From NCBI GenBank assembly GCA_947095585.1, contig OX352763.1, positions 21,811,462 through 21,875,461 of the forward strand: a stretch of DNA of 64,000 nucleotides, read 5' to 3'. How positions within the stretch are numbered: the stretch's first letter is position 1; every line of letters starts with the position of its first letter. The translations under genes were made by a program, and so were the position numbers. Shown piece by piece: positions 1 to 11,876 of the stretch. The notes under the pieces were generated by a model, which was not told the DNA's origin, made no database searches, and worked only from the letters and a program-made list of their open reading frames with translations. The stretch is from Nephrocerus scutellatus. Its lineage: Eukaryota; Arthropoda; Insecta; Diptera; Pipunculidae.

Positions 1-2050
1 ACCTTTACCTGAATGTAAAAAATGCTCTGGCACTTGTGGCAATATCTCGCTTGGTGCAGTGCGTTTGTGCCATTTGCCTTGGAAAAGTCGTGAGTTGTTT
101 CCAAATGACAGTAGTAGTAGTAGTGGATAGATGTGGACGTAGTAGATGTAAGCCCTGCGGACAATTTGCCTAGAAAAACTCACGAATTGAAATTGCAGGA
201 CGACTCTGAAGAACGCTGCCGGACCTTATTGCTCTTACGAGTACACAAAAAGTCGTGATTACTATGTAACTAGGCGAGCGAGCGAGCTAGAGTCGTCGTA
301 GCATATGGACATCAGACACTGAACACAATCGTAATCATCTCGCATCCTCCTCCTCGTCTATCTGCCGCGCTCCAGCGGTCATCTCAGTGGATTGCATATT
401 CCACCGACACACCACCTTTAGACCAACTGTGAAGCGCCAACGGTCAAGTGAATATAAGGCGCCTTCCCCCCCCCCCCCCCCCCACATCACGCAACTCATA
501 GAGCACCCCACTGCACGAGCGTTTTATGCAGACGTAAATATAGATGATGGCGCTGCGTTGAACTTTATGCGCGATTTTAAGCGATTGTTTTGGGGCAATG
601 TACGGACGCACTCCGCTCTCGCTCGCTGTCTTCACCATAAGCGCATGCGGATATGTTGTGCGTAGCGTATCGAAATATAATTTCGCTGCATTTTTGTATC
701 ATTTTATGCGCAGCAGAGCGAATTTTTGTACGCGCCTTTGGGTCATCTCATCTGGACCAAGAAGAATGCCAACCAATGCCACAGAGTTTGTAGGAAGCAT
801 GTCGTCGTCGCCAACACCACCACCACCACCACTGACCCACGAACATTGTACGAGAATGTCGTGCAGTCGAGACAAATGTCCGACTAGAGATGATTCTACG
901 GATACACTAAGCATTAAGCTAATCTTAGGTTCATCCCAATGCGGTAATCAATGCGCATTATTCATGGAGATCGTGTGATGGGATCAAATATATTTTTTAA
1001 TTCACATAATTTTCTTCGCTAGAATCCGCCATTGAACCCAAGACAAGCCAAGCCAAGCCAAGCAGGTAAGCATCAGGTACAGAGCGCGCAATTGTGGGAC
1101 TATGTCTGACTTGGATTGAGGGGGGAGGGGGGCAGTGCTGTCCTCGGATGATATTCTTTTACGCTTTGCTCCATCATGTTTGGTGTTGTGTGGTGTGGTG
1201 GTTCTTCTTTGGTGCGCTCACGCAACTCAAGAAAAATATAATGAGCATTTGAATGTTGTGGGGAGCGGGATAAGGCCGCTTCCCTTATCCTCCTTCGAAG
1301 CACACACACCGCACACTCAACCGATTAAGATTACAAGAGTGGGTTTGGCCGTATCCATTGCAGGTATTAAGTCATTTCCTAATGTGCCAATGTTGCGTGC
1401 GTTCTATGCGCATTTTGTGCGCCTTATAATTCACTTCACCTGCGCAGTGCTGCCGTGGTGCTTTTTATCGCACTGCGTCCGCCCCTCCTTAAAGTTTTTC
1501 GTTGTTGTTGTTGTTGTTTCGGTAATTACAAAATAATTATCGTTAATTATTACACATGCACTTGCATGTGGACATACAACAACAGCCGCAATCCCACTTA
1601 TATGCCTGCCCATCACGAACGAGCGCAGAAGCTCTCATTTAATTTTTAGATTCGCAATTCAGTTCAGTTTATCGTGGAACGTACCTCCCTCGCGTAGATG
1701 ATTAATATGAAGGTACACTGAAGCATGATTTTCTGAATGATTTATATTCTTTTTTTCTCTCTGTGTATTTTAATGTTGCTTCTTTTTGTTTTGTGTTCAA
1801 CAGGAGGATTATTCACGCGATGAAGTGATGTCGATGAGTGCGAACGAGCCGTGACAGATGCTTTTTGTATTATGTTGTTGGCAGAATTAATAAATCTGTT
1901 CGCGCTATTATGGAGTTTATAGTGTGGGTGGGTGGTCATATATGCGATGTTGTGGTATCTTCCATCAGCCCATGGGAACACAAAACCGAATAGAATTCTA
2001 ATGCTAGGCTACATATTTGGGCGATAAAATAACCATAAAACTTGCTGACA
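1..2050. other. Unassigned low-complexity DNA, no gene recognised
   Basis: I see no convincing gene in this stretch. The open frames near positions 387-980 and 1135-1536 are short, lack family resemblance and are rich in proline or histidine because they run through homopolymer and triplet runs. Visible simple repeats are a poly-C run at about 467-483, a CAAGC-type repeat at 1041-1065 and a GTT triplet run at about 1500-1518. A CAG/GTAAG string near 1063-1069 resembles a 5' splice site but has no supporting exon. Confidence 0.5.
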
Positions 2051-2059
2051 ATCATGCGG

Positions 2060-3040
2060 TTAGCATCGAACTATCGGTAATTTCAAATTAATAAGCTATA
2101 TAGATACGAATCCGATTATCCGATGTGATGCAGTTTAGATTTCGTAAAAATCACTTCTCAGGTGAACTCATGCGTGCGACTCATTGTTGAGAGCGCAGCA
2201 TTGAAAATCTATGTGACTCAAGCATTGTATCCTTGTAGATTTCAAAGGCTTTTGATAGAGTATGGCATGATTTGTCTTATAAATAAGAGTCTTTCACTCA
2301 ATTTACACACCTTCCTCATTGTATGGATTGAGGATTATTTATGGAACCGTAAAATAAAAGTTGTATTGAATGGAGCTTCGATTGGCGTGCCATAAGAGTC
2401 AACCTTGTCGCCTACGCTCTTCTTAATTTATATCAATGACCACCCGACCCCTGGGCCCGATTAGTTCCAAATTTTAACAGAAAGTGTTGTCATCGAGAAT
2501 ACACATGTATGTAAAGTTTGAATAAAATCAGGCTTTAGAAAGTGGTTTAAAAATTGATAACAAGATTCCACCAGCCAGCCAGCTAAGGGCACGTGAAGTT
2601 AGTATAGAGAATTTAAGAGAATGTAATTCTAGCTTGATTTGTATGCGAGATCTAAAGAATACAGGTATTCTGTCGAACCTTCAAGTCATTCTGGATTGAG
2701 GAAGATCTAATGGGAATTTAATCCAAATAAATTCCAGCCATGTCTTTTTTCTCAAAAGACAGTTCGACAATACATGCCACCAGCAAGATGCTGGTTTTGA
2801 AAGTTCCAAGTGAACTTTCATAGAAGGAACATATTTATGAAATTTCAAAAAGAGCAAGCCAATGTTTGGGCTTCCTAAGACGTTACAGCTTTTACTTCAG
2901 CCCCTCTTAATTATTTAGATTCATCGTCATATTTGCTTCTGCTCTACAGCCAGGGTCCGGTCCCGCAAAAAATCTCTGCACCGGTCCCGATTTCGAGCCA
3001 GTTTGAATGGAAGTATTAAGATTATTGTGAGACCGAAGGG
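2060..3040 (+). mobile_element. Degraded CR1/Jockey-like LINE fragment (RT domain), old copy
   Basis: This stretch aligns by eye with the better-preserved LINE at 5570-8420. Matching blocks include the codons for the SKAFDRVWH motif region near 2245-2275, the WIEDYLWNRK block near 2325-2355, the GVPQGS region near 2390 (here broken by a stop, CCATAAGAG in place of CCTCAAGGG), and the thumb region at 2630-2910. Numerous stops and indels make it a pseudogene. Between about 2440 and 2600 the match is poor, suggesting deletion or replacement, including loss of the catalytic FADD box. The copy is interrupted at 2925-3008 by an RTE tail, after which about 30 bases of LINE sequence seem to resume. 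Family: CR1/Jockey superfamily; the exact clade is not resolved. Confidence 0.75.
2925..3008 (-). mobile_element. RTE-type LINE 3'-end fragment
   Basis: Read on the minus strand this is the 3' terminus of the RTE family that recurs through the window (compare 12241-12330 and 49780-49836): the conserved block ending in CGGTTGTAGAGCCAAATATG is recognisable, with about 80 bases retained. It sits inside the older CR1-like copy. Sequences on the two sides (TTAATTATTTAGATT and GAAGTATTAAGATTA) are similar, which could be a diverged target duplication, or simply the same stretch of the interrupted LINE. Non-coding 3'-UTR remnant. Confidence 0.65.
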
Positions 3041-3239
3041 CGAAGCTATAATAATCAGAGGACAAGAACAGCGTGCGTGTGTACATTTGTCAGTTTGTAC
3101 GTTTATCAATTTGTTAACTCCTATTCTTGGCTTATTTATTATAGTGGTAGTAGATGGAAAACTGAGAAAAATACTCAATATACGCATCGATATCGATTTT
3201 TTTGAAGATATACGTTACATTGCATACTATTAGGCTTTT

Positions 3240-3720
3240 AACATAATTCAGTGTTTAGAATTGAATTACAACTATCCATATGGCGAGTTGGGAAGCTCGC
3301 TTTACTATCTTATAAGAGTTATGTCAGATCAAAAAACATAGACTACACCATTCCGCAATTACACTTCAGCAATAACATCCAATTTCCCATCTCCTCCAGA
3401 TCGTTGTGGGAAGAAAGTGCTCTTTTGGAAGATGAATTGATACACTGACGGGTCAATAACTGGTGCTGGGGAAAGCGGAGACATTTTTTCAAAAAAGGCT
3501 TAATATTAGTCTCACTTTCTGTTTTCCACAATCACTGCAGTGTTTTTCGAGCAGAAATCATGGCGATAAAAGAAGTTCTGTTTTAGCTGAAGAGAAATGT
3601 TATACCCGCATTTTCTTTGATAGCCAAGCTGCTCTGAAATCGCTATAATCTCTATGAACTCTATTGTAGCCCGATCATTTCTCAAGGAGATGGCGACGTG
3701 CTATGTTTGAAGATTTTTCT
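3240..3720 (+). mobile_element. LINE RNase H fragment (degraded)
   Basis: Fragments in alternating frames resemble the RNase H domain of I/LOA/R1-type LINEs: a block reading YTDGSITGAG-like near 3445-3475 (first active-site D, with a stop before it), then an AEIMAIKE-like block near 3553-3575 (catalytic E region) and FFDSQAALKSL near 3613-3647 (second D). The spacing fits a type I RNase H fold. At least three frame changes and several stops show it is dead. The sequence before 3400 has one short stretch like the LYKSYVRP thumb block of the neighbouring LINE. Family assignment beyond RNase H-bearing LINE is uncertain. Confidence 0.6.
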
Positions 3721-3759
3721 AGTAGATGATAATCGATTTGGCTATAATACGGAATTATG

Positions 3760-4000
3760 TACTAAGGTATGTTGCGGTACCCAAGTTATTAAATCTAAAT
3801 TAAACAATAAATTACATAACACTGGTTTAAGAGGAAGAATATTCAACCGATTGCAATTGTTTTTAAAATGCTGAGAACAGAGAGTTATTTATTATTAATT
3901 AAACTATTAGCAGATTTTAAAAAATGGTATTCCACAGGGTTCCGTTCTCGGCCTACTTTTTTTCCTAATATACATAATTTCTCTGATCAATCTCAATTTG
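3760..4000 (+). mobile_element. LINE reverse transcriptase fragment (GIPQGSVLG motif)
   Basis: A short RT piece. Near 3925-3975 a frame reads NGIPQGSVLG followed by FFLIYI, which is motif B of the RT palm. Upstream, at about 3800-3850, LNNKLHNTGLRGRI resembles the helix that precedes it. The catalytic YADD box is absent because the fragment stops where the Helitron-like element begins. Stops and frameshifts are present. Confidence 0.6.
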
Positions 4001-4007
4001 AAAGGTT

Positions 4008-4425
4008 TCTCTATTATTATCCATACTAATATTATAAATGTGAAAATAAGTCTCGCTTGTTTGTTACCTTTTCACGGCTTAACGGCTGGACCGATGATTA
4101 AAGGAACCTGAAAGAACTCGAAAAATGCCGTTTTCCATGCGATTTATGTATGAACTCGCGGCCATAACTCACGCTTGGAGCAAGTTTTTTTTATATATAG
4201 TTATATACATAGAATACAATTTTGGATCAGTGGTGGGTAGGTGGGGGTGGGGCTCAATGGTGAGCGGTGGTTTCAGTGTGGGAGCGGTCATTTTGTTTGG
4301 GTAAGTACAAGTAGGGTGTGAGGGTCAGCCAGGCAACGCCTGTTATATTAGCTTTTGGTGGGTCAAAACGGTGTCTTGGGGATGGGGGTCAGCGGGTCCC
4401 GATAATCGCCGGGGTTAACAACTAG
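4008..4425 (+). mobile_element. Non-autonomous Helitron-like element
   Basis: The left end carries ATACTAATATTATAAATGTG followed by GTTTGTTACC and CGGCTGGACCG, a layout shared with the other Helitron-like copies here (16350, 30920 minus, 43961). The right end has a short CCCG/CGGG stem at about 4397-4413, then an AT-rich gap, then CTAG at 4422-4425 followed by T, the CTRR-T signature of Helitrons. Internally, 4330-4342 has the perfect little hairpin CAGGCAACGCCTG followed by TTATATTAG, the same unit-end motif repeated in the 43961-44986 element. There is no Rep/helicase coding, so it would depend on proteins from elsewhere. The exact 5' end is uncertain by about 10 bases. Confidence 0.6.
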
Positions 4426-5565
4426 TAATCATACATATTATTTAGTATTGTACTCCCAGTGAATGGAAAAACATTTTTTTTTTTAATTTTTATTTTATTT
4501 TGCTCGGTCTTATGCATTTCTGCCACGGTGCACTGTTGTTAAAATTCCGTACTTTGGGGCTTAGGATTCAGTTGGGATGTAGAGCGATAAATATCCACTT
4601 TGAACCAGTTGAACAGCGATTCAGAGACTGAAGGAGCTTGTCAAACAAGATTTGGTTGTGTCGAGCAGTGATTTGGAAGTTAATTACGATGGCATATTCC
4701 GATTTCAGGAAACATCAGAAGGAACATGTCATCAATCAGAATTCAGAAACGGAGGAAAACAAATAAAGTGATTCACAGTGTCTACTTATTTGTCTTTCCT
4801 TGGTTTTAATTTAAAATCTAATCCCACTCTTCAAAGGAAAGATACGAAGGCAATGTTTCCTTTTGACGTGACAACGTCTCACTACAAGGGGGTGCTTGTT
4901 CAAAAAAATAAAATGTTAAGTGGACACTAAGCAATTTCTCAAGCGATTCGTATGAAATTCGGTATGTAGGACTTAGGTGCGACTATAACACTTGTTCCTA
5001 TGGCAATTCTGTTATATGGTCATTATCGTATGGAATTTTTGGAACTATGGGACAAGAAAATCTTTGTTTTCTTTTCTTTCGTCCCGGGCAGACGTTATCA
5101 TGCTCAAAACCCACGGCCGTGTCTCCCACACAGCCTACCCTGATTTTTTTTATACTAAGTATAAGAGTTAGTAAAAGAGAGTAATATAAAGGTTATTTTC
5201 TCTTTGATTCGATGTGAGTATGTATCGATACATTTGTTTCGAATCTAAATAGGTAGCGATACTTTCTTTCGATACCAGAATCGAGTAGAGGTAGGAGTAC
5301 ACGTACTTGATACCCTGGTGGTATCGTTTCATCCCTACCAATGACCACAGATCTAGTTTGGGACATGCATGATTAAAGAATATTTTAATATGACAACATT
5401 ATTGTAGACTTACGTCATGATTTAGGTAAATACCCGGCATTCTTCAGTTAGAGACTCACCTGAAAGAAAAACAAAAGAAATAAGAACATTTTAGTAAAGC
5501 CATCAAGATACAAGAATTTGAAAAGTTTTATTAGCAAATTATGGCGTTCACCCTGATCAGAGTTT
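4426..5565. other. No gene recognised; probable old repeat debris
   Basis: No frame of family-like character was found. Around 4780-5150 the text (for example GTGACAACGTCT followed by CTACAAGGGGG) has the feel of non-autonomous transposon sequence, but I could not match it to another copy in the window. The 5360-5565 part may include the 5' untranslated region of the LINE that follows. Confidence 0.4.
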
Positions 5566-5694
5566 GATAACCGATTTTTTGAATGAAGAACCAATAAGAA
5601 ACAATTGACAAGATTTACGAATCCTCACCAACTTCAGAATTAGTAGTCTTGGGAGATTTTAACGTCCATAATGATTCTTGGTTGACATATTCGA

Positions 5695-7275
5695 ATGGCA
5701 GATACCAATCTTCTAAGACAACTCGTCGATAAGCCAACTAGGTATCCTGATACATCTGGTCAATCACCTCACCTATTAGATTTATTTCTAACTTCTATGC
5801 CAGATAAATATTCAATTGATTTATCTGCTCCATTAGGTCTTTCCGACCACGCTCTGGTATTAGCCAAATTTTCAATAACCCCAACCAATATAGAGTCAAC
5901 AAGTAAAAGGCTACCCATGCACTTCAAAAATGCTAACTGGGAACTCCTGAATCAATTTTTTAGCTCATTTGATTGGTCAACCTGCTTTACCAACAATAAT
6001 GCTGATGAAGCATCTCAACTGATCACGTCAACCATTCTGCTAGGAATGAAAAATTTCATTCCTTCCTCATTTAAGAAAAGCAATATTCGTAAGAATAAGT
6101 GCTTTAATGATAACTGCAGGTCAGCAGTCGCGAGTAAAAAATCAGCCCATTTGGTCTACGTTATTTGCCCATCCGTAGAAATCCTTGTTAAGTTTAGAAT
6201 AGCCAGAAATAGAGCTAACGCTATAATTAACAGGTCCAAAATAATAAATGACCAAAAGATTCGAGATAGCATGCGGAAAATTTTAGATTATGATTCAAAC
6301 ATTAAAAGCTTTTGGACATTTGCAGCAATGGTTAAAAGAAACTTTGGAGAAAAGACTTCTTCTGTTCCTACTTTATTCCATAATGGTATTCTTTATAAAA
6401 CTGATATTCAGAAAGCCAATCTCTTAGCTTCGCATTTTGCTAGTGCGTCAACCCTTCCATTTTCTAACCAAAGTCCACCAATTCTTCCGAATGTAGGCCT
6501 AGGTATGTCTTCAATTTATTTCCGTCGTCGGGTTGTTTCCAAAATTCTTAAAGAACTTGACCCCAATAAAGCAACTGGACCCGACGGTATTCCACCATTA
6601 TTATTGAAAAGATGTCATCATACTTTGGCTAATCCGCTTAGCAAATTGTTTCATCTCTCAGTGAAGACAGGTGTTTTTCCGTCAATTTGGAAAATAGCTA
6701 ATATTCAACCCGTCCCGAAAAAAAGTTATAAGTCTGCACCTACTAACTACCGCCCTATTGCTCTGTTGTCAGTTTTGTCAAAAGTAATGGAATCTATCAT
6801 TAATTTCAAACTAATGAGCTATCTGGATTCGAATGCTCTTTTATCTGATGTACAGTATGGATTTCGAAAAAATCGATCTTCAAGTGAACTAATGACGTGC
6901 ATGACTCATTGTTGGGAGCGAAGCCTTGAAAATCTAGGCGAATCAAGCGTTGTGTCCTTGGATATTTCTAAGGCTTTTGATAGAGTTTGGCATGATTGTC
7001 TTATTAATAAGATTCGTGCGCTCAACTTACACCCCTCTCTCATTACATGGATTGAGGATTATTTATGGAACCGCAAATTAAAAGTGGTATTGAATGGTTT
7101 TTCCTTATCTTCGCATGAGATCAATGCTGGCGTTCCTCAAGGGTCTTCCTTATCGCCTATATTATTCTTAATATATATCAATCTACAACATGTGATATCC
7201 ACTCATTTGCTGATGATACGACGTTATCGGCTTCAATGGAGTTTGTTAGTCAAAAAGAATGCAATTCTCGCTTGA
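5695..7275 (+). pseudogene. LINE ORF2, endonuclease C-terminus plus RT fingers and palm (frameshifted)
   Basis: The 526-residue frame encodes the end of an AP-like endonuclease (LLDLFLTS near residue 27 and the GLSDHALV block near 48-55, where the SDH catalytic triplet is intact), a linker, then RT: KATGPDGIPP near 292-301 (block 1), NYRPIALLSVLSKVMES at about 350 (block 2), QYGFRKNRSS near 388, SLDISKAFDRVWH near 418-430 (motif A with its catalytic D), and INAGVPQGSSLSPILFLIYIN (motif B) at 480-500. After IYIN the frame slips and reads unrelated residues, so the protein would lack the catalytic FADD pair. The true coding sequence began upstream at or before 5570, so the first methionine here is not the native start. 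Function in life: target-primed reverse transcription in the nucleus. It is now inactive. Confidence 0.85.
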
Positions 7276-8006
7276 TTGGTTCGCGTGAATTAATGAATTT
7301 GACAATTCTGTCGAACATTCAAGTTATTCTTGATTGGGGAAGATCTAATAGGGTGGAATTTAACACAAATAAATTCCAGTCTTGTCTTTTTTCTCAAAAG
7401 GCAATTCAACATTACGTAGCACCAGTAATTAATGGTGCCACTATTGCGAGATCAGTTTCACTAAAGATGTTAGGTTTGAAAGTTTCTAGTGAACTTTCCT
7501 GGAAGGAGCATATTTATGAAATCTCAAAAAGAGGGAGCCAATGCTTGGGCTTTATAAGACGTTGTAACTTTTACTTCAGCCCCTCTGAAGTATTAAGATT
7601 ATATAAATCTTATGTTAGACCAATTTTAGAATTTAATTCATTTGTTTGGGGTGGGGCTCCAAGATCTCATTTGGTTCATCTTGATGGAATTCAAAATAGA
7701 GTTATCCGTTACATAAATGATGTAACCATTACTTCATCTCTTGATTCTTTGGAGCATAGACGTAATGTTGGAGCTTTATCTGTTTTCTACAAATTTTACA
7801 ACGGTAGATGTTCTTCAGAAACCCGTTCTCTATTACCAGGTCCTTTTGTCAGCAACGTTAACACTCGTTTGAGGTCTAATCAACATAGATTTGCCTTAAA
7901 ACCGTTCTCATGTAGAACCCAACACTTCAAATCGTCCTTTTATCCGAGAGTGACTTCGATGTGGAATCAATTGGTCGACTCCGTATTTCCTGAATCTTCA
8001 AAATAG
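7201..8006 (+). pseudogene. LINE ORF2 continued: FADD box, thumb and C-terminal region
   Basis: This is the other half of the protein above, shifted into a second frame. It begins with HSFADDTTLS (about 7201-7230), so the catalytic Asp-Asp pair is intact. It proceeds through the thumb (VSLKMLGLKVSSELSW near 7453-7500, LYKSYVRPILEF near 7599-7634) and a C-terminal domain with LDSLEHRRNVGALSVFY at about 7741-7790, a block typical of CR1-like insect LINEs. The frame closes at a TAG at 8004-8006. Overlap of the two frames across 7201-7275 and preserved motifs on both sides mean that only a small indel separates them, so this insertion is relatively recent. Confidence 0.85.
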
Positions 8007-8420
8007 CTGTCAAAGACTTCCTGAAGGACGACCGTAGTGTTCATTAGAGGATACGATTATTTTATATAATAAAATTATTATTGATTGTATTTTTTGTATT
8101 ATTTATAATATTTGTTGTTTATTTTGTAATATTTTCTTGGTCAAGGTTTTTTGTAGTTTTCCCTGACCATGATTCACTGATAAAAGTATTTGGACTCGCG
8201 TCGTTTTAGTTTCGTGTTCGTTTTTTCGTATTGCTTTTTTCAATGAATCAGAGATAATTCTGAGAAAATAAATTGAAACCGGCTACAAACGGGTAATTCA
8301 CATTCCTTCGAATTTTTAATTTTTAATTTTAATAAAGGGCATAGCCCAACTTTTTGCCGTGACGAAAGTCATTCAGGGACTTATCCCTTGGCATTGAGTC
8401 CTTTAAAAAAAAAAAAAAAA

Positions 8421-10200
8421 TTAGTGCTGGAGAATAGGATCTATGCGTACGATATGAGTAAGATTCATATAGAAGACAATTGCTAAACCTAACAGAGCAC
8501 TAACAATGTTTCGGGTAGTTTTACCCCTAAGTATGGGTGACGGTTAGCTCCCAACACTTGTAGCCATAGTAACTTATTTTAATTGTAGGTACTGCTACTT
8601 AATAGCGGCTTTGACTCGCATTGCGTGTGGCATGATGCGAATAGAACTATTCGCGTTTTCCAACCACGATAAGGCGTTATGGCAGTCGACAGTGTTATTC
8701 GCAATGGTTGACATGGGCTAAGTGCATTGCAGCAAAGGAACCGGCGTGGCGCCCGATGAACGAGAAGGCTTCATCCATGCGAGGGAAAAAGAAAGAAAAA
8801 ATATCCCTAAAGCAATTCGCGACCAGGCGCCGACCGACATCGGCCATCGCTAACATTGAATCGTAGAACAAAGACGACAGCGAAGCCGCCGATGACGATG
8901 ATTGTTATACATCTCTAGAGCGTTCTGCATGCATAGAATTCTCGAAGGCGCTGACGGTTGATCGCTGAACAACAGTCGGTACGGTACGGTACAGTACATA
9001 ACCAACCCCAGACCACAGTCGATAGCACGGCCGCCGGCCGCCAGGTGTAACTAAGGGAAGGGATTTGTTTGTTTGCTTTCTGTCTCCTTCCTTTCCTTCG
9101 ACCAATGTTCAGCTGAATATACGCGATGTGTAGATTTCTCTATTTCCTATATACACACAGCAGAGTATTAGTTTCGATAGCTGCAGTACACAAGAAGACG
9201 CGCAAAAGAAGTCAGGCCATCAGGAAGCAAGAAGAAGAAAAAAACTTCCCTGGTGGGATGGGCTTTGCTTTTTCTTTTGACGAGCGGTGCGAACATTCTA
9301 CACAACATAGGAAGGGATGATGATGTGATGTGGCACAGCAAGGGTAGCAAGTTAGAGTGAGAAAGACGAATAGTCTTGCATACGACTCTTCAACCAACAC
9401 AAGCACTCGACTATTCTTCCTTCATAAACACTGTGCTGTTACCTCCTATACCCACCCTCTATCCTACCGCATGATGAAGAAATATTCCACATCGCGGCGC
9501 CCGCCATTGTGAAAAATCGTCGACGTCAACCTGTGCATTATGCCGTGTTTCTTCAGCGGCCAAACTATAATGGTTGCTGGTTGGTTCGGCTACGTGTCGT
9601 GACACAGCCGACGCCATGAGAAATTCCGGGCATGTTTTTTTTTTTTAAGTTTTCAGTTATAACTCCCAGTCATCCCTGCTGGGGAGTTTTCAGAATTTGT
9701 TGTGTGTAAGCAATCGCCATTGCATCATTTCTTGCTGGGAGGGCGGAAATCCGCATCATCATATTGCTGGATAGTAAATTGAGAAGAGATTGCTAGTTCT
9801 AGATCTACTATAGCAAGGCCGACAGCACTCTGAGAGGGTCTGAAGGAGAATAATAACAATAATAAAGGTTTCCTTCTTCATTGTTCCTCATCTGGAACAG
9901 CTGCGTAACAACCTTCTTTCGGGAATCCACTCAAAATACTCAAGAGACTAAGATACTGAAGAGCAAATGGCATCGATCATGATCGACGACATTTATAGAA
10001 AAGCAATATCCTTGCAGTTGTATACAAAATTATGAAGAGGAAGAACTGTGGAATTACCTACTGCATGGTAATATATAGTCACTCACGCACAAAATGGTTC
10101 TAAAACTGTGATTAATTATCACCAGCATGCAAATTCAGTGGCTAGCACCACCTCGTTTTTGACTCTCTCCTGGAGGAGAAGATGCAGCGTTCGTAGTACA
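8421..10200. other. No gene recognised
   Basis: About 1.8 kb between two LINEs in which I recognise no coding, RNA or mobile-element signature. The segment 8900-9400 is rich in short repeats and has short open frames on both strands with arginine- or serine-rich translations that look non-coding. It may be single-copy intergenic or intronic DNA. Confidence 0.4.
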
Positions 10201-10362
10201 TTTTTAGTTGCTGTTTATTCTGTAGGTAGGGTGGTGATCCGCGCTGCCTAGGCGAGGACCTTAAGTAGCGCTAGAGTGCGCCGTTTTGTAACCACAGACT
10301 TCGGGAGACCTTATGATGTTATAGTTAGATTGAAATGATTATAGCCAGCCTGTAGCGTTCAG

Positions 10363-10557
10363 CTACGAGATCAGATCGGTGATCCGGCACTCCCACAGCA
10401 CCCTAAGATTGGAAAAGAAGGGTTTTTTCAATTTGTGGAGTCGGAAGCCCGTCAGGGCTGGACAGTTGTAGAGATAATGGGTGAGAGTCTCCCTTTTATT
10501 GAAATCCCTGCAGCTCCCACAAAAAGTTTGACAGCGGCCAGTGGCCAATGATGACAA
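10363..10557 (-). pseudogene. LINE C-terminal cysteine-rich tail
   Basis: A 64-codon frame with CQTFCGSC then THYLYNCPAL, a Cys/His pattern (C-x3-C-x2-C ... H-x4-C) that follows RNase H in LOA/R1-type LINEs and may bind nucleic acid. It is followed by RLHKLKKPFF and an ITDLIS ending. A near copy with the first cysteines altered is at 38722-38925 on the same strand. The TCP at the end of the RNase H region and this tail are in different frames. Confidence 0.7.
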
Positions 10558-10651
10558 CCACGGCTCTGGAAATATCTTTCGGTGGATTTGTTTTTATTGT
10601 AGTTAGGCCACATCGCCCTCGAAGTAGAGCAATTGGTCAAGTCATTCCACC

Positions 10652-11047
10652 TTAGCTGTGCCTTGGTGGTATATGGAAATTGAGAACGCGTTCTCTGCCG
10701 GAACTCAAAGGACAGCACACACTCTTCATGTAGTCGATGTCCAATGTTACGCCCTTCTTCGCCAGTACAACCGCTTTCTCGTTTCCGTCAATGTCGCTGT
10801 GCCCCGGCAACCACACTAGGGTTAGGTCCATGCTTTTGCTTACTGAAGCCAATTCAGCTTGGCACTGCCTGACAAGTTTTGAATTGTTGCTAGTCGCAGT
10901 AATGGCTCTGATTGCGGACTGGCTGTTAACGCATATGCAAACCTTATCACTTATAGCGGTACTGTTATCAAGTGCCCGGCATGCCTCCCTTATCGCCAGG
11001 ATCTCCGCCTGAAAGATGCTAGCGGAGTCAGAAAGCTTGTAGGACAT
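10652..11047 (-). pseudogene. LINE RNase H domain
   Basis: A 131-codon frame with the later part of a type I RNase H: FQAEILAIREACRAL near residues 12-26 (catalytic E), CVNSQSAIRAI near 38-48 (expected Asp replaced by Asn in the DSQ position), and LVWLPGHSDIDGNEKA near 77-92 (GH and final DGNE block). The first Asp (YTDGS) lies upstream in another frame. It would have degraded the RNA strand of the cDNA hybrid. The D-to-N change and frame breaks argue that it is inactive. It lies directly downstream of the RT fragment. Confidence 0.8.
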
Positions 11048-11483
11048 TGAAAGATTAAGTTTTTCGGTCGGTGAATAGTCACGTCAAAAAACCCCAAAAC
11101 TCTTTCGTTCTTACAACTTTCTCTAGTCGGAAACTCAGCGACAAAACTGGGACTGAAGTTCAATTTAGAAATGCAGTAGTCAGTTGAGGATGGTATCATA
11201 TCCTTTGGTAGCAACTGCAGTAAATTGTAGTGCCCGTACGGTTTGCCAACAAACCACTCAGAATAGGTCTAGAGGAAATAGGTGTAAATTTGTATTGAGA
11301 CCATCGGTAGTGCAAGACCTTACTGCACCAGTTATCCCAACAGTTGCTGATCTTTATAATCTGCCTAGCTTGGTGAAATTGTACTTTTTGTTAATCGCCA
11401 GCCACCAGACTAGCCATAGGTAAGAATGGGTCGTATCACCGCTGTGTACAGTCAAAGTGCCATCCTGGGCTACATGCCCCATT

Positions 11484-11876
11484 TCATACCGATGGTTTTG
11501 TTACAGGCGTATAAGGCAATACATGCGCTTCCTTAGCCGTGAATTCTATGTTTGACTTCCAGCTGAGTTTCCTATCGAGGATCACGCCAAGATATTTAGC
11601 CTCTGACGTGAGTGTAATTCTCTGGCCATTAAGCTTTGGGAGGGCAAAAACCGGTATTTTGGACTTAGCGGTAAAAAGTACCATTTCAGTTTTCCTAGAG
11701 TTAATTCCTAGCCCACAACTGGTAGCCCAGGAGCTAACCTTCCCTAGAGCCCTTTCCATGACTTCACTTATCACGGAAGGGTAATGTCCTGACACAAGAA
11801 TCACCACGTCGCCTGCATTCGCTACAGCTTTCGTCCCATCCAGCTCAAATAACTTAAGGGCCTTGTTTATAACCAT
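11484..11876 (-). pseudogene. LOA/I-type RT palm end and thumb (inactive active site)
   Basis: A 130-codon frame. Residues 20-30 read ANAGDVVILVSG where a working enzyme has the YADD box, so one catalytic Asp and the Tyr are lost. GLGINSRKTEMVLF at about 55-68 and EAKYLGVILDRKLSWKSNI at about 92-110 are the thumb motifs conserved in I/LOA/R1 LINEs. The frame then slips near 11500 and the remaining thumb, including a WLYTAVIRPILTY-like stretch, continues in another frame through 11400-11480. It would have polymerised DNA from the element's RNA; it cannot now. Confidence 0.8.

Larger units (their letters stand above)
5570..8420 (+). mobile_element. CR1/Jockey-like non-LTR retrotransposon, 5'-truncated, with poly(A) tail
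   Basis: This is the best-preserved LINE in the window. It enters within the endonuclease domain (LGDFNVHND near 5651-5677), continues through the complete RT, thumb and C-terminal region, and ends with a 3' untranslated stretch and a 16-base A run at 8405-8420. At least two frame changes break it: one near 5690 in the endonuclease and one near 7170-7200 just before the FADD active site. No RNase H domain is visible and the 3' tail is poly(A) rather than a microsatellite. A second, older copy of the same family lies at 2060-3040, and related RT pieces lie at 20110-20800 and 46785-47175. The whole N-terminal endonuclease half and ORF1 are missing. Confidence 0.85.

Noticed and set aside
598..978. 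A 126-codon plus-strand open frame as a gene
   Set aside because: It contains a proline run from a CCA repeat, overlaps frames on the other strand and has no recognisable domain.
1060..1075. A 5' splice site (CAG/GTAAG)
   Set aside because: Single motif with no coding exon before it; such strings occur by chance.
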